From: Spirochaetaceae bacterium
GTDB lineage: Bacteria > Spirochaetota > Spirochaetia > Treponematales > Treponemataceae
Direction of reading: 5' to 3'
DNA length: 6,514 bases
Assembly: GCA_017646305.1 (NCBI GenBank)
Contig: JAGCMR010000084.1
Coordinates: forward strand, 1-6,514
The translations under genes and the position numbers were made by a program. The notes below the pieces were generated by a model. The model was not told the DNA's origin. It worked only from the letters and a program-made list of their open reading frames with translations, and made no database searches. The first letter of the stretch is position 1. Each line of letters opens with the position of its first letter. Of this stretch, positions 5,937 through 6,514 are shown one piece after another.

Positions 5937-6514
5937 GTTCAAGAGTTTTATTAAGATTTTGAATACATTGACCAATTCTATGAATGGCAAAATGAGCTTG
6001 AGGGAGATACTCATGTGCCATCTGAAACATAAACATCATTTCTGGCCAGATGTCTAAAGTACAAGGAATGGCATTTTCCTCTAGTTTTTGCTGGAAGGCT
6101 TTGCAGCTTTCTAAAATCAGCTCTTCTCCACCACATTGAATGTACACTGGGGGAAAACTTTTTAAGTTAAATGGTGGTATATAAAGAGGAGAAATCAAGG
6201 GCTTTGCAAGATTTTCTTCTTCTGTATAATAGTTTCCACAGTGTATTATGTTTTCAGCAGAAAGAATCCCGTCAAAGGCTTTTTTTTGAATCAAAAATTC
6301 TGACTGGGGATTCATATCGAGCCAGGGAGAAATGAGGAAAATTGATTTGATGCTCTGCCGTAACTCTTCTGTGAGGGTCTGAACAAGGGCTAATGCCAAT
6401 GATGCTCCAGAACCATCTGCTGCCAGAATGAGTTGAGTTGTGTTGTCATGAGGACGTATTTTTCGTTCTAGGATTTCTCGGAAAACGATTTGAATATCGT
6501 CCAAGGCGGCAGGA
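5923..6514 (-). CDS. Alpha/beta hydrolase-fold protein (HSL/fold-3 esterase-like), partial, catalytic residues not recognisable
   Basis: The 3' part of a gene whose start lies beyond the window; the frame stays open to base 6514 (PAALDDIQIVFREIL), so TTG at 6504 is not its start. About 196 residues are visible. The arrangement fits the hormone-sensitive-lipase/acetyl-esterase branch. An LAADGSGASLAL segment (6403-6423) stands where LAGDSAGGNLAL is usual. ISPWLDM follows, then PPVYIQCGGEELILES (usually QVGSDEILLDD) and DIWPEMMFMFQ (usually VWPGMWHVFQ). The position of the nucleophilic Ser is Gly, with a Ser one residue later, and the catalytic His position is Phe (6031-6033). The acid residue (Glu of GGEE) is kept. 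Either it is a non-catalytic member or its active site is rearranged. It overlaps the U32 gene by 1 nt. No substrate can be inferred. Confidence 0.75.
   Translation of the reverse strand, partial: PAALDDIQIVFREILERKIRPHDNTTQLILAADGSGASLALALVQTLTEELRQSIKSIFLISPWLDMNPQSEFLIQKKAFDGILSAENIIHCGNYYTEEENLAKPLISPLYIPPFNLKSFPPVYIQCGGEELILESCKAFQQKLEENAIPCTLDIWPEMMFMFQMAHEYLPQAHFAIHRIGQCIQNLNKTLEQETE

Noticed and set aside
6502..6504. TTG as the start of the alpha/beta hydrolase gene
   Set aside because: The frame continues to the window edge with family-like residues (PAALDDI), so the true start is outside.

Overview
This is a chromosomal window from an AT-rich bacterium using the standard bacterial code (TAG, TGA and TAA all end genes here). 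The gene order prfA-prmC-rel, the wording of motifs such as the PrmC SAM loop (DLCTGSGCVG) and the RF1 GGQ neighbourhood, and the 23S rRNA 3' end recall spirochaetes of the Treponema group. That assignment is from memory of these families and is moderate at best; a low-GC Firmicute is the alternative.

Layout. Bases 1 to about 231 are the last part of a 23S rRNA gene. A strong intrinsic terminator follows at 290-329, and no 5S gene lies between the two. An AT-rich spacer (330-522) holds a perfect 14-bp palindrome and candidate promoters for a plus-strand operon of three genes. These are prfA (peptide chain release factor 1), prmC (the methyltransferase that modifies the Gln of the RF1/RF2 GGQ motif) and a Rel/SpoT-family (p)ppGpp synthetase. 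The operon ends at a perfect 16-bp inverted-repeat terminator (4367-4409) shared with a convergent minus-strand pair. That pair is an alpha/beta hydrolase-fold protein, cut by the window's right edge, and a peptidase-U32 family protein resembling the tRNA/rRNA hydroxylation factors TrhP/RlhA. The two are joined by a TAATG stop/start overlap.

How the genes fit together. RF1 and its modifying enzyme form one functional unit in translation termination, and Rel links the same operon to amino-acid starvation signalling. If the U32 protein is a TrhP/RlhA-type enzyme, the minus-strand pair also touches translation, through RNA modification.

Most unusual points. (1) prmC has no ATG, GTG or TTG in frame that would give a full-length protein. 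Homology and a well-placed Shine-Dalgarno point to an ATC start codon, which sits in a small hairpin. (2) The Rel protein has lost the key residues of its ppGpp hydrolase domain, yet keeps an intact synthetase with the RFKD motif normally found in bifunctional enzymes. Its C-terminus has a Gly-rich linker and no ACT domain. (3) The alpha/beta hydrolase lacks recognisable catalytic Ser and His at their usual places. (4) The 23S gene has no linked 5S gene.
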